Position numbers and translations under genes: made by a program. A DNA stretch of 64,000 nt from Trifolium pratense (taxonomy: Eukaryota; Streptophyta; Magnoliopsida; Fabales; Fabaceae). Shown in pieces: positions 1-10,336 of this stretch. The stretch covers positions 24,986,001-25,050,000 of the forward strand of contig NC_060060.1 of the NCBI RefSeq assembly GCF_020283565.1. The letters are read 5' to 3'. The notes beneath the pieces were generated by a model. It made no database searches and was not told the DNA's origin. It worked only from the letters and a program-made list of their open reading frames with translations. Position 1 is the stretch's first letter. Each line of letters starts with the position of its first letter.

Positions 1-1868
1 GAACGAGTGACATCAAGTAAATGTCGATTTTTGCGTTCTGCGATGCCATTTTGCTGAGGCGTATAGGGACATGAACGTTGAGACAATATACCCTTTTGCT
101 GCAAATATTCCTGAAAATTATGAGAAATATACTCCCCACCAGAGTCGGTGCGCAAGATCTTAATGGTGGTGTGGAATTGGTTGTCAACATAAGCCAAAAA
201 TTTCTTAAACATTTCAAAAACTTCAGCTTTAGAATGAAGAAAATAAACCCAAGTAAAGCGGCTAAAGTCATCGATAAATGTCACAAAGTATTTATACTTG
301 CCATGAGATAGAACAGGAGACACGCCCCAAACATCACTATGAATAATTTCAAAACATTTTTCAGCGCGATGAGCATGATCAGGAAAAGGAAGAGTTTTGC
401 TTTTGGCAAGTTTACACACAGAACAATTAAAAGATGAGTTATGAGTAATATTCTTGTTGCCCAACAAACCAGATTTTATTAAATGAGACAAAACAACAAA
501 GTTTGGATGACCCAATTTATTATGCAAATCCATAAATGGATGCGGGACATCATTACAAGCAAAAGAAAAACTAGAGGAATGAAATTGGAGCGGAAACAAT
601 CTCCCCACTTTAGGTCCCTTCGCGATCACTTTCCCCGACACTTGATCCTGCACAAAACAGCCAGTGCGTGAAAAATTAACATTACAATTATTATCCACCA
701 ATTGACCAACTGAAATTAAATTTGAGGCAAGTCCTGGTGACACAAATACACTGTTAAAGGAAGGATTAATATCACCAATAGCATAAATAGGCAGCGTGTT
801 ACCATCAGCTATTTGAATGTTTTGGTTGCCCTTATAAGCACAGACATTTTGTAAATGATCAGACGATCCAGTCATATGATTAGAAGCCCCTGAATCCACA
901 AACCATGGTGTAGAAGTACCAGTAGACTTACCATTAATTCCCAAAGTTGAGAGAGCAGAGAGAACAATCTGTTGCACCTTCTCTGGAGTTAAAGCATCAG
1001 ATGTGGTATCAGCATTGTTGGTAGTAGCATGAAAGGCCTGGGTACGACGGCGTGCAGGTCTCGTGGGGCACTCGGTAATAATGTGGCCGCGTTGTTTGCA
1101 GTAATTGCAGAATTTCTTACTACAATCGCGAGCAAAATGACCAAACTGTTTGCAGGAAAAGCACTGGACAGGTCGCATATCACGTCCGTTGGTTGTGCCT
1201 TGGGCTGAATAAGCGACTGTGAGAGCGTCAGGAGTACTCTGGTCATGCAACATACTGTTTTGAGTGAGTAGTCGCTGCTCCTCGCGAAGAAGTTATCCTA
1301 CGCAAACTTCCAAATTAGGAACTGGACTGCGGTTCAGCAAAGCAGCCCGAGCAACTTCAAATTCTGGACGAAGTTTCATGAGAAACTGATCGCGTTTGCT
1401 GACTTCAAAAATCTTTTGAAGAGTCGCAAGCGATGTTTTAGGAACATCAGCATGTAAGATCTCAGAATGTTCAGCCCACATATTAAGAAAACCAGAGTAG
1501 TAATCTTGAATGGACATGGGGCCTTGTCGATAATGTGCAATATCGACTTCAAGCTGAAAGCGTTTAGCATCATTATTCAGTTTGTAAATAGTCTTCAGGT
1601 GATCCCACATCTCTTTGGCGGTTGAGAAGGAGCGCAAGTTATTAATCATTTGAGGCTCAACAGAAGCAAGGATCCAAGTAATAACTTGTGCGTCCTGTTT
1701 TTCCCATTTATCCAACGCAGCCACGTCGGTTGGAGCTGTCGAAGTCCCGTTGAGATGACCAGACAATGATTCCCCTTTCACAAACATTTCAAACTGAAAT
1801 GACCAGGCAGGATAGTTTTTCCCAGTGAATCGAATACAAAAGTTCTCTCTTTTCTTTTCTGAAGCCAT
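1..1868 (-). pseudogene. Ty1/copia gag-pol, truncated by window edge, one nonsense codon
   Basis: Reading the minus strand from the ATG at 1866-1868 gives a Ty1/copia polyprotein. It starts with a gag of the UBN2 type (motifs YPAWSFQFEMF and MWDHLKTIYKLNND). An in-frame TAA at forward 1293-1295 follows, and the same frame then resumes. A first Cys-rich knuckle (CFSCKQFGHFARDC) is followed by a second (CNYCKQRGHIITEC), so the nucleocapsid region is doubled. The protease core WFVDSGASNHMTG lies near 880-905. Integrase follows, with a zinc region (HNKLGHPN, CSVCKLAK), the catalytic aspartates in HSDVWG and FIDDFSR, and NGIAERKNR near position 20. The frame is otherwise open to the window edge, so reverse transcriptase and RNase H must lie outside. 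With a nonsense codon in gag the copy is probably not autonomous. Confidence 0.9.
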
Positions 1869-2032
1869 GAAACCACAACCAAGAGCAAGAAACAAAGACA
1901 AAATACAAGAGACAAGACTACAGGAACCAAGAGTGACTGAGAGGGTGAAAAACAAGAGCGACAGAAAGCGGTGTCGCTAAAAAAAACACGATATCAAAGA
2001 AGACACAAATTAGAACAAAGAGGATGATACCA

Positions 2033-2223
2033 TGTCACGAATATCGAGGCCTAACTCATCCTTACAAAACCGGCTTGTAAGGTGAGGATTGCCTCCTCTT
2101 TATAAAATCTTCTCAAGAGTCCTATCTATCCGATGTGGGACTAAATCCCACCGAGTGTTAGCCGCTAACACACCCCCTCAGATGTCGGAAGCCCAACGAT
2201 AGACCCGATAGGCTCTGATACCA
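2033..2223 (-). mobile_element. TRIM fragment: LTR, purine tract, mini-interior and PBS
   Basis: On the minus strand, TGGTATCAGAGCC (2211-2223) is a primer binding site. It is followed by about 30 bp, a purine tract TCTGAGGGGGTG (2171-2182), and a 138 bp LTR that starts TGTTAGCGGC at 2170 and ends GTGACA at 2033. This order (PBS, PPT, LTR with almost no interior) is that of a terminal-repeat retrotransposon in miniature. The TRIM's own 5' LTR is missing; a copia LTR stands in its place. Related degraded LTRs are at 61570-61812. Confidence 0.6.
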
Positions 2224-2745
2224 TGTCAGAATTTCTGTTTTCTTGACTTTTCATTGATCTGATATCTCAATATATAATACAACAGCCAATAATGGCATTA
2301 ATGATACAATTACTCTAATTCCTATAATTTCTATACAATCATAAACAGCCTAGCATATACTCCCTCCGTCCCAAATTATAAGGGAAAAAAGCCCATTTTT
2401 TTTGTCCCAAATTATAAGAGAAAAAATCATTTTCAAGAATATTTTTTCCTTATTTTCATAAAATTAAATGCAAATTGCATTTAATTTCTTCTCTCTCTCA
2501 TTTTCTCAATAAACAACAACCAATAAAAATTGTTTTTACATCTTCCTATGCAACTTATTCCAAGGAAAACCCACAAAAACATACTTCAAATTCTCATATT
2601 TTATTTTTTCTTAATAAGTGTGATTTTTTTATTTTCCCTTATAATTTGGGACGGAGGGAGTATTTTGCAAGTAATATAAATTATAGTAATGACAAAATCA
2701 CAACACTAATTAGGAATGATATAATTGGAGGATTCCTTATTGACA
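2224..2745 (-). repeat. 5' LTR of the antisense copia element, interrupted by a MITE
   Basis: Read on the minus strand, the LTR starts TGTCAATAAGG at 2745 and ends TTCTGACA at 2224, giving TGTCA/TGACA terminal inverted repeats. The minus-strand primer binding site TGGTATCAGAGCC (forward 2211-2223) follows immediately, matching the usual plant initiator-tRNA-Met site. A Stowaway-type MITE occupies 2360-2660, so the LTR proper is only about 220 bp. The outer boundary is inferred from the TGTCA terminus because the 3' LTR lies outside the window. Confidence 0.65.
2360..2660. mobile_element. Stowaway-type MITE inside the copia LTR
   Basis: Terminal inverted repeats CTCCCTCCGTCCCAAATTAT and its complement (ATAATTTGGGACGGAGGGAG) bound 301 bp. 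A TA duplication flanks it at 2358-2359 and 2661-2662. CTCCCTCCGT ends with TA target duplications are diagnostic of Stowaway (Tc1/mariner-related) MITEs. No coding capacity is seen. Confidence 0.92.
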
Positions 2746-3135
2746 GCTACTACCAAGTCTTTTGTTTTTACTGTTGCATTGCTAAAAAAATACAATTTAT
2801 ATTGTTTATGATTGTATTATTCAATACTATGTTATTTCAGTAGATAAGTTTATGAGTGGTTATTATGGAAGCATAGCAATATCAAATGTGCTTTGCTTAT
2901 TCTGATTATATGCTTTAATGCTTTATCAAATGGACAAATCTAACATTCCATTCCAGAAGGGAATCAATTAACTCTATATAACATTGTTTGATTAATCCTC
3001 AAGATATTAGCCAAAAAACAAAAAGGAGGTACATACTAAAGAAGAAACTATGAATGAAACTAATTAACATATTCCATCTCTTCAACAATGAATATATTAC
3101 ACAGCCCTAATGTTGAAGGGACTCTCCCATCATCA

Positions 3136-6100
3136 TCACAAAAAAGGAGCAGCTGAAGGGTTAACAACAATATGTCTAAGAGGGTGTGCAACATCTCCAC
3201 CACCAGCATGTTTAACAAACTCAGCTGGAGACAGAAAGTTTCCATGACACACGCACATTATCCTTACTTCTTCCCCTTTGCCATATTTGTACAAGATTCC
3301 GTCGATTCTTCTTCCATTAGGACCATCCCCTTTTGTAAATACACAGGGCATATCTTCCATTGAGTTTGTACCAATTTCCTTTCCACTATTTTGATGAGGT
3401 CTCTTAGATGCATTCTCCATTGCCTCAATTCTTGAACTTGTTCTTGTCAAATTCTCATTTATCCTCGACCCTCCTGAGGAACCCACGGCTTCCTGGCTGC
3501 TTCTTTCATGTAAGGACTGATTACTAGCAGGGCTTTTTGCTTCGCCGCAACTGCTTGATCCTGTCATGTAGAGCGAAGTTTAGAATAAAACTAGTGGCAG
3601 CGAACTCGTGTAAAAACACAGATACTAACAAAAATGTGTTTCTTGGATCATAAACAATAGAAATGTATCCAAATTAGTGTATGCTTTCTTTTCTTCTCTT
3701 TCTCATATATTTCCAGCCAAGTAATAGAATTGCATCCAAATTTTATCATTGAAAGTAGACACAAAAGTGACATATCGAAGTCAGAGATATGCAAGGAAAG
3801 GGATATAATACTGGAGATTTTTTATTTCCTTTAGCTCCCTTCTCTTTATTCAATTTATGAGATATAAAGGGATATAATACTGCAAATCCTTGGGAAGACA
3901 GTGGAGCGCATTCGACAACAATAAATTAATTTAAAGAAAGGAAATGACATGAACTTAGAAGTTAAAAACTGTAAAAAAAAAAAAAAAAAGTGTTCTTGAT
4001 TATGCCCACTCATGATTTTCTGTAATGTATCTTGAACGCTTCCAAATAAAAGTACGTTATTCTAACATGCACACATGCTCAATCGCTTAAACACAAGTAG
4101 GGGATTTGAAAGAAACAAAATGCCCAAGCCAGTCTGTAGAGCAAAAAGGATAGGGAGTTACAGATATTTACTGAAAGGTATATTTTTGTCAAACAACGAG
4201 CAAAGGATGGTGAATAACTAGATTTTTGTGTAAATGCAATAAATTAGATGGTGAATAACTAGTAAGGATTGAGGGCTTTTATTGGACGGGCCGTCCACAA
4301 CCAACAGGTTGTAATTCCCCCGTGCCTGAAGCATGCCATTGATCCTAACTGGTATTGTGTCCTAAAAAGGTCAAACAAGTCAGCTATCAATAACTAGAAA
4401 CTTGGCATATGTTAAACCACGCTGTTTTTGAAAAGTGTTTTTCTAAATGAGGCTATTACCGTACCCTAAACCAGCAAAATCAATAGTATCTGCGAAGACA
4501 TACTTTTTTTGCCACTAATATGCGGAGAATTGGAGATTTCTCTCTACTTTGGCATTGAGACCAATTGACATATACAGAGAGTTGGGCGAGAATAGAAGAA
4601 TAATGATGAAATGACTGTGCAGTATCTAGCACATGATCACCCACACCCCTTATATAGTATAGTAGAACTAATGAACTAAGAAGTATCTATTCTATTGCCC
4701 TTGTTCCTCAAGGGAGTGCTCTATCAGCATTGTTCCTACCCCCACACCCCTATCTTGTTTCTTCATGCGTACCCCATTAGTCCTATGGGACAATAACTAG
4801 GCATAGATTTAATGAAGATAGTTTTATACAATCAATAAGGAAAGGATTCTTTCATTAGAGATACAGCCTTCGGACATAAGATGCATTATTTTGGTTTCTA
4901 GTTTCATCTAACACAGTCGAGATTGTCATAGCACAAAACGGCGGAACAAATAAAAGGATAAATGATAAATGGAAAGTGTTCAAACAAGGATGGCAATTCA
5001 TAGTGATATTGCAATATTAGTAAGCATGCGCGAAGACAAACCATCTGGCACATGTATAGCAAGCATGCAAAAAGACATGTTGATCTTGCAAGTAAGGATG
5101 CAAAGAGGTTTTTTATAGCATGACATTTCAAACTGTTTGAAAAGATGAACCACCAAATGGAGCAAGAAATAAGTAGTACTTGTCATCAAAATGATTCATG
5201 TCCTGAGACAGGTATAAGAAGTTTAAAAATAATTGTCAAAAAAATTTCAAGCTAAAAGTTCCAAGAATGTAGCGGAAGTTCATGTCCCATAACATCATTC
5301 AATGTAAGAGCATTTACCAATAATCTTAATCTAGAAACCAAAGTCAGTCAGCATAATCGTAATCCTAAATAATGAAATGTAGCAATTTTTTCCCCTTCAA
5401 AAGCCAGTACGAAAATAGTCTTTTCCCCCGCTCATTTATAAATTTATCAGACCAGATGATGCAAACATAGATCGAGATAAAAAGAATAATTTAATGTTGT
5501 ATTCTGTGGCCTTAAGATAATCTTTATTTATTGCTAATTAATAATGTATATGATATGAATGAGAGACCAAAAAGAGGGTGGAAAATTACCCCAAGTTTTA
5601 AATCATCAATGGCCAAAATAAAAGGAAAAACAACAAAAAAAAAGAATAGCCCAACAAGTAAAGCAACTTTAGTTAATTGAAATTCAATACGTGTAAAAGA
5701 TCACACTTCAATCTTGCTAAATATTTAATTCTTGTACAAGTGACAAACAATAAGTGTTTTCAATTATATACATAAGCTGTTTTCCTAAGGCATCATGTAA
5801 AACTTATTATTATAATAAGCTCAAAACAACTTGTAGACATGTTATAACTTGTTTTTTACAAGCTCTTGATAAAATAAATTTAAGCAAATTGTAAATAAAC
5901 TCTAATAAACACACAACAAGACCATTTCAATCACCTAGGTATTCTTTAAAATTCATGAGAGAAAGTGTAGGAACAAATGGGAATGGAATCAAAAAACACA
6001 CCAACCAATTCACATAATCCATAAGAACTTTCAAACAAGTAAACCATACAAATAATAACCTGTTTAAAAAATTATAATAAATAAAAGAAACACAACATCA

Positions 6101-7198
6101 GAAATAGACAACAGAACCTGTCCTCATCAATGATTACACTACACACAATCAAAAACAAGCATAGTCCACACACAAAACCAAAAAAGCAAAACATAACATA
6201 ACCTCAGCAACAAAAAACACCAGACATACAAGGAAACTATACTAATCATTATCAACAATCAAAAACTTACTTAAAATAAAACAAACAAAAGAATAAAGAA
6301 AATTCATAATGAAATAAATAACAAAAAAGTTCCAAATGAATGAAGTAAAAGTAAAACTAAAAATTACTATAGTGTTACCTAGAAAAGGTTTGCTATCCAT
6401 TTCAGAAACTGATGAAGAACTTCCACCTTGTGAATCTACTGAGCCTTGTGAAGATGGCTGTGCAAACAAACCTTGAAAACCAATCCCAATTTTCCCTTTT
6501 CCTAATACATCACCAAGAACAACTTGCTTTGTTGCCATAGCCCAATTTGGTAAACCAATAGGTGCACCAAACGTTGACCTATTCAACCCCATTGTTACAC
6601 CTCCACCCTCAATTTCCTCCAAACAACCACCAGTTGTTACAGCAGATGAATCTTTCTCCGATTTAGAAACTCTCTGCTTCTCTGACCTCCTTCTCTTAGC
6701 TTCCAACCGCCGCAACGTCTGTAACTCCTTCCTCTTCCTCCACTCTTCCTCAGTCTCCGTCGGTAACGACGAAGCTCTGAGAAGAGTATGATGTGCTTCC
6801 GGAGTTGGTGAAGCAACTCCGGCAGCTGCAGCTAAATCTTCCCGGAGTAAAGGCATTGTTCCAACAACAGAAGAAGATCGCAAAAGCTTCTTGTTTTTAG
6901 CATGTTTATCAACACCAAATCTACCACCTAATGAAAGACCAAGATTCAGCTCAACTCCTTCTTCTTCTTCATCTTCATCTTCATCTTCTTCCTCTTTTTC
7001 ACCATGCTGATTCTCACAAAGATATTGATGATACTGATTATGATGATGCTGTGTGTTTTGGATTTGTTGCATCTGTGATATCGTTGTAGTAGTAGTGGTA
7101 GTAGTTGTTGTTGTGCTATGAATATTGCTATTATCACTTCCACCGCTTGATACAAAGAGTCTTTCAAGCAGATCTCTAGGATACTTCTCCATCTTCAT
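3136..7198 (-). CDS. AFP: Ninja-family protein, AFP (ABI5-binding protein)-type transcriptional repressor adaptor
   Basis: Two coding exons: 7198-6379 and 3560-3136, joined by a 2818 bp intron (donor CTAG|GTAACAC, acceptor GACAG|GATCAAG, phase 1), giving about 414 residues. Visible in order: an N-terminal [10 protein letters not shown] motif; runs of Thr, His/Gln and Glu/Asp; the EAR repression motif [16 protein letters not shown] (residues about 84-99); the central basic block [22 protein letters not shown], a likely nuclear signal; and the C-terminal Ninja domain (last about 72 residues: [42 protein letters not shown]). Known of the family: nuclear adaptors that bind ABI5-type bZIP factors and recruit TOPLESS corepressors to dampen ABA responses; NINJA itself links JAZ to TOPLESS. 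The C-terminal domain reads as AFP rather than NINJA. Start chosen at ATG 7196-7198; a second in-frame ATG lies at 7190-7192. Which AFP paralogue it is, I cannot say. Confidence 0.92.
3561..6378 (-). other. Large intron of the AFP-type gene
   Basis: The 2.8 kb intron lies between the EAR/basic exon and the Ninja-domain exon. Reading it on both strands I found no further conserved exon and no complete transposon. It contains a (T)n tract near 3974 on the minus strand and AT-rich stretches at 5400-6200. Retention would add about 45 codons read through to a stop at 6242, losing the C-terminal domain. Confidence 0.75.
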
Positions 7199-7754
7199 CA
7201 ATCATACACATAAAAAAATATTCTTGATTCTTATCACAATCATCAAAATTTCAAACAGCAATAAAATAAGTTTTTTTTTATGATGATTATTGGAATAAGC
7301 AATACCCGTGAAACATAACATGGTGAACCCAATAATAGCATAGACCCAGATCACAAAAACGTTCCTTTTCAAGCGGAGACAAAAATCCCATTGAAATCGA
7401 TGGGAAAATAATTTGAATTTCAATAAATAAATTTTAAAAATTATTCCGTTAAAACAGGAAACAATCCCGGGAAAATTTAATTTTCCGATTAATCAGAAGA
7501 TTGGAGGATGAATGCAATTCGGAGGAAGAAATGGGAAAAACAAAGATTGAAGAGAAAACGAAGAATGAAATGAAGTGAAACAAAAATAATTAAAAAAACA
7601 CAAAAAATTGTTTTGTTGTTGAAATTGATTGAAATGAAGGAAGAAAAAAAAAAAGAATAAAATAAATGTAATACCGAAAATGCCCTTATGATGTGACAAT
7701 GAGGTCGTTGAAGGAAGAGACAAGTGGCGATCATGGGAGGGTTACTGTATAAAC
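7199..7754 (-). other. Leader and proximal promoter of the AFP-type gene
   Basis: On the minus strand 7480-7660 is strongly CT-rich, as is typical of a plant 5'UTR around a transcription start. No convincing TATA box could be fixed. A 5'UTR intron is possible but was not established. Confidence 0.35.
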
Positions 7755-7897
7755 GACACGTGGTGAGAGTGACGCGATTTTTCACTGCAAAATGTTTTTG
7801 TGCTTTTGCGATTGATGTCGCTGTCAAGCAACTTGTTTTTGTTAAGAAAGAGGACACGTGTCGATATTATAGAACGTGTTGGTAGAGAAGCCACGTG
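7755..7897. promoter_or_regulatory. Cluster of three G-boxes (ABRE-like) upstream of the AFP-type gene
   Basis: Three CACGTG palindromes occur in 141 bp: 7757-7762 (within GACACGTGG), 7855-7860 (GACACGTGTC) and 7892-7897 (CCACGTGTC). A related ACGCGTGG is at 7931. They lie 560-700 bp upstream of the AFP-type ATG. ACGTG-core ABREs are bound by ABI5/ABF-type bZIPs, the same factors AFPs regulate, so a feedback loop is plausible (inference). Confidence 0.6.
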
Positions 7898-8277
7898 TCG
7901 ATTGTGATTTTTAGCGAAGGTGAAAATTGGACGCGTGGTAGTAAAGTCAGTGAAGGTTTTGTTTGGTGATGGTATAAATATTGTTGCGGCTTTAGTTAAG
8001 CATTAAGTTGGTTCTTGTGTAAGTGAGTGATTTTCTTCTGGCGTGGCGTGGGTTGTGTCGCATCGTGTTGGTCGTTCCTGACTATGCTTACTTTCTGCGA
8101 TTGGTCCAGCTCATTGGCACCCATGTGCTCAACAATGTCATTTTTTATTGTTAAACAATTCATTTAGGATGTGATTAGAATTTGTTTCCGATATCGAACA
8201 GCGTCGCATTAAGATTGAAGTTGTTGGTGTTGGTGGAGTATTAATCGGTATGAAAATGTGAAATGAAATGTTTAACG
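7898..8277. other. Intergenic; isolated TATA-like site on the plus strand
   Basis: GGTATAAATA at about 7970-7979 on the plus strand lies just beyond the G-box cluster. No open reading frame or recognisable gene follows it. Otherwise nothing is identifiable here. Confidence 0.3.
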
Positions 8278-8710
8278 CTCTGTTTGGTAAAATAAAGCTA
8301 TAAGCTAGCTTATAGCTGATAAGTTAGCTGATAGCTGAAAAGCTAGCTTATAGCTGATAGCTGAAAAGTTAGCTGATTGAAATTAAAGTGTTTGGTAAAA
8401 TTAGCTTTTTAAATGATTGATAAATATAAAAAGACATAAACGGACATTTATATGTAGTGGGTAGTTTTTGTTTTTGTGGGTAGTTTTTTATTTTATAAAA
8501 AATAATTAAATTAAATTAAAGGTTAAAAATGGAAAAAACTGTAAAAAGCTATAAACTATAAGCTCAAACACTACTTGAAATAGCATCTCAAAAAAAGCTA
8601 TAAGCTCGTGAGAAAAGCTTTTTACCAAACACTTTTATTTTTTTCAAACAAGCTTCTAAGCTAGTCCAATAAGCTATAAGCTAGCTTATTGGACTTACCA
8701 AACACACCCT
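8278..8710. mobile_element. MITE with TGTTTGGTAA ends and AAGCTATAAGCT repeats
   Basis: The left end GCTCTGTTTGGTAA pairs with the right end TTACCAAACACACCC. The interior repeats the near-palindromic AGCTATAAGCTAGCTTATAGC many times in both orientations, so single strands fold strongly. No TSD could be fixed with confidence. A related, more decayed copy lies at 38760-39220. The superfamily (hAT or PIF) is not resolved. Confidence 0.65.
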
Positions 8711-8742
8711 AAGGTTAAAAATTGCATACATAATCTTTCTTG

Positions 8743-8926
8743 GGAAAATACTTAGTTGGGCACAAACCCAACAAAAAAATATTTAGGCACACACTCACAA
8801 AAGTTAAAAAGTTAAAAAAAATTAAAATTGTCACATCACTCAATTATTTTTCCTTTAATTTTTTTTCTCATGTATGTGTGCCTAACTAATTTTTTCTTGT
8901 GTTTGTGTCCAAGCAGGAATTGCTCC
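8743..8926. mobile_element. Short MITE, 8 bp TSD CTTTCTTG
   Basis: Imperfect terminal inverted repeats (left AGTTGGGCACAAAC, TTTAGGCACACAC; right GTGTGCCTAACTAA, GTTTGTGTCCAAGC) bound 184 bp. They are flanked by CTTTCTTG at 8735-8742 and 8927-8934. An 8 bp duplication suggests a hAT-type MITE. Confidence 0.55.
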
Positions 8927-9160
8927 CTTTCTTGAATAGAAGTCTTTATATGATTGATACGGAGTCTTCAATCATTCCCCTCATAGTATAAGGGAATGAA
9001 GGTTATTAAGGCTTTAATTGACCGAGAGGATATTACTGAAGAAGATTATTAGTCATATTAAATATAGTCTTTTCGGTGACAATGATTAAGAAACAAAAAT
9101 AAAAGTAAAAGCAAAAATTTTAAGGTCAAGTTAACATCTGCATAAATTTCAATACACAAA

Positions 9161-9289
9161 TTTCAATATATTATTTATACTTTTGCTTCGTTAACATGTG
9201 CATTTGGTGCACATGTTAACATTTTCCTTATTAACATGTGCACCAAAGGCACATGTTAACGAAGCAAAAGTATAAATAATATATTGAAA
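9161..9289. repeat. 129 bp palindrome with a nested smaller palindrome
   Basis: TTTCAATATATTATTTATAC at 9161-9180 is matched exactly by its complement at 9270-9289. Complementarity continues inwards through TTTTGCTTCGTTAACATGTGC. Each arm also contains GTTAACATGTGC facing GCACATGTTAAC, so the arms can fold on themselves. A 26 bp direct repeat (AATAATATATTGAAAACTAG core) continues to the right, abutting the Helitron-like end. Confidence 0.85.
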
Positions 9290-9314
9290 ACTAGTAGAAA
9301 TAATATATTGAAAA

Positions 9315-9350
9315 CTAGTAATAGACTCGTGCTATCGCACGGGTCGTAAC
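9315..9350 (-). mobile_element. Helitron-like 3' terminus
   Basis: On the minus strand a hairpin GACCCGTGCGATAGCACGAGTC (forward 9324-9345) is followed after 5 nt by CTAG (forward 9315-9318) and then T. A GC hairpin a few bases before CTAG, inserted 5' of T, is the classical Helitron 3' end. The body would run to higher coordinates; the 5' TC end was not found, so the extent is unknown. Confidence 0.55.
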
Positions 9351-9738
9351 GTTACGCCAATATTTTTTTTAAGTTACATTTTTCTAATTAAATTAAGAAA
9401 ATAAAATATTGCATTAAGACAGTCATTTGAAAAAAAACAGAAGACTTCATAAATATTTAATGATTATAATTTATCTCGTATGCAAAAGCATATTTTTTTT
9501 ACCAATGTATATATTTTGTACTTATAAATAATTTTTTTCGTATTTGAATCAGTATCCTATTTTGTCCCGCGTATGATTTAATTAGTATATATGATAATAA
9601 TTTTGAATTTTTTTATCAGTTATAATTTGTCCCGTATCATATTTTATCCTTTTTTTTTGTACAACGGTGTTTGATTTATTTAGTACATTATAATTATTTA
9701 AGTATAGATTAATGTAAATTTTGATATTAAAGTTATCC

Positions 9739-10105
9739 GATGGTAGTTAAAATTTATGTCAATTATAACTTATCCCGTGTATAATAGTTTTTTTAAGAAA
9801 AAAATTAGTTAAAATTTGTCTCACATATGATAATTGTTTTGAAATTTTTATCAGTGATAATTTGTCTCGTATGTGATGGTTATTTGGAAATTTTTACCAG
9901 TGATGGTTTAAACCTTATATGATAGTTAAAATTTATGTCAGTCATAATTTATCCCATGTAAAATAGTTTTTTTGAAGAAAAAAAATTAGTTAAAATTTGT
10001 CTCATATATGATAATTGTTTTTGAAATTTTTATTGGTAATAATTTGTCCTATATATGATAGTTAAAATTTATATCAGTTAGAATTTATCCCGTGTAAAAT
10101 GTATA
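9739..10105. repeat. Diverged tandem repeats with the core AAAATTTATGTCAGT..AATTTATCCCGTG
   Basis: Units starting at about 9739, 9918 and 10055 repeat GTTAAAATTTATGTCAG, a (C/T)CCCGTGTAAAAT segment and TTAGTTAAAATTTGTCTCA. Sub-copies of ATAATTTGTCYCGTAT are also scattered from 9460. This is probably the interior of the Helitron-like element. Confidence 0.5.
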
Positions 10106-10336
10106 GATGATATTCTATTCCAAAAAAAAAATGTATAAAATGAGAGACAAATGAGAAGTTATAAAGAATATAATTCATGAAATTTGAATTCAAATTTCAA
10201 ATTGTTCTTTGGTAGGAAAATAAAGAGTTGAATATGAGTATGACCTATTAGATAAGTGTATGACAAAGTTGAAAAGATGACAATGACATGTGACATTTGC
10301 ATTTAATATTTGACATAAATATGGCTTGGTTGACTT

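Noticed and set aside
989..1246. Minus-strand open frame of 85 codons
   Set aside because: It overlaps the copia nucleocapsid region in a different frame; the real frame carries the zinc knuckles.
2475..2843. Plus-strand open frame of 122 codons
   Set aside because: It runs out of a Stowaway MITE across the LTR remnant and resembles no protein.
6946..7167. Frames overlapping the first AFP-type exon
   Set aside because: Shadows created by the CTTCTT/CATCTT trinucleotide runs that encode the poly-acidic stretch.
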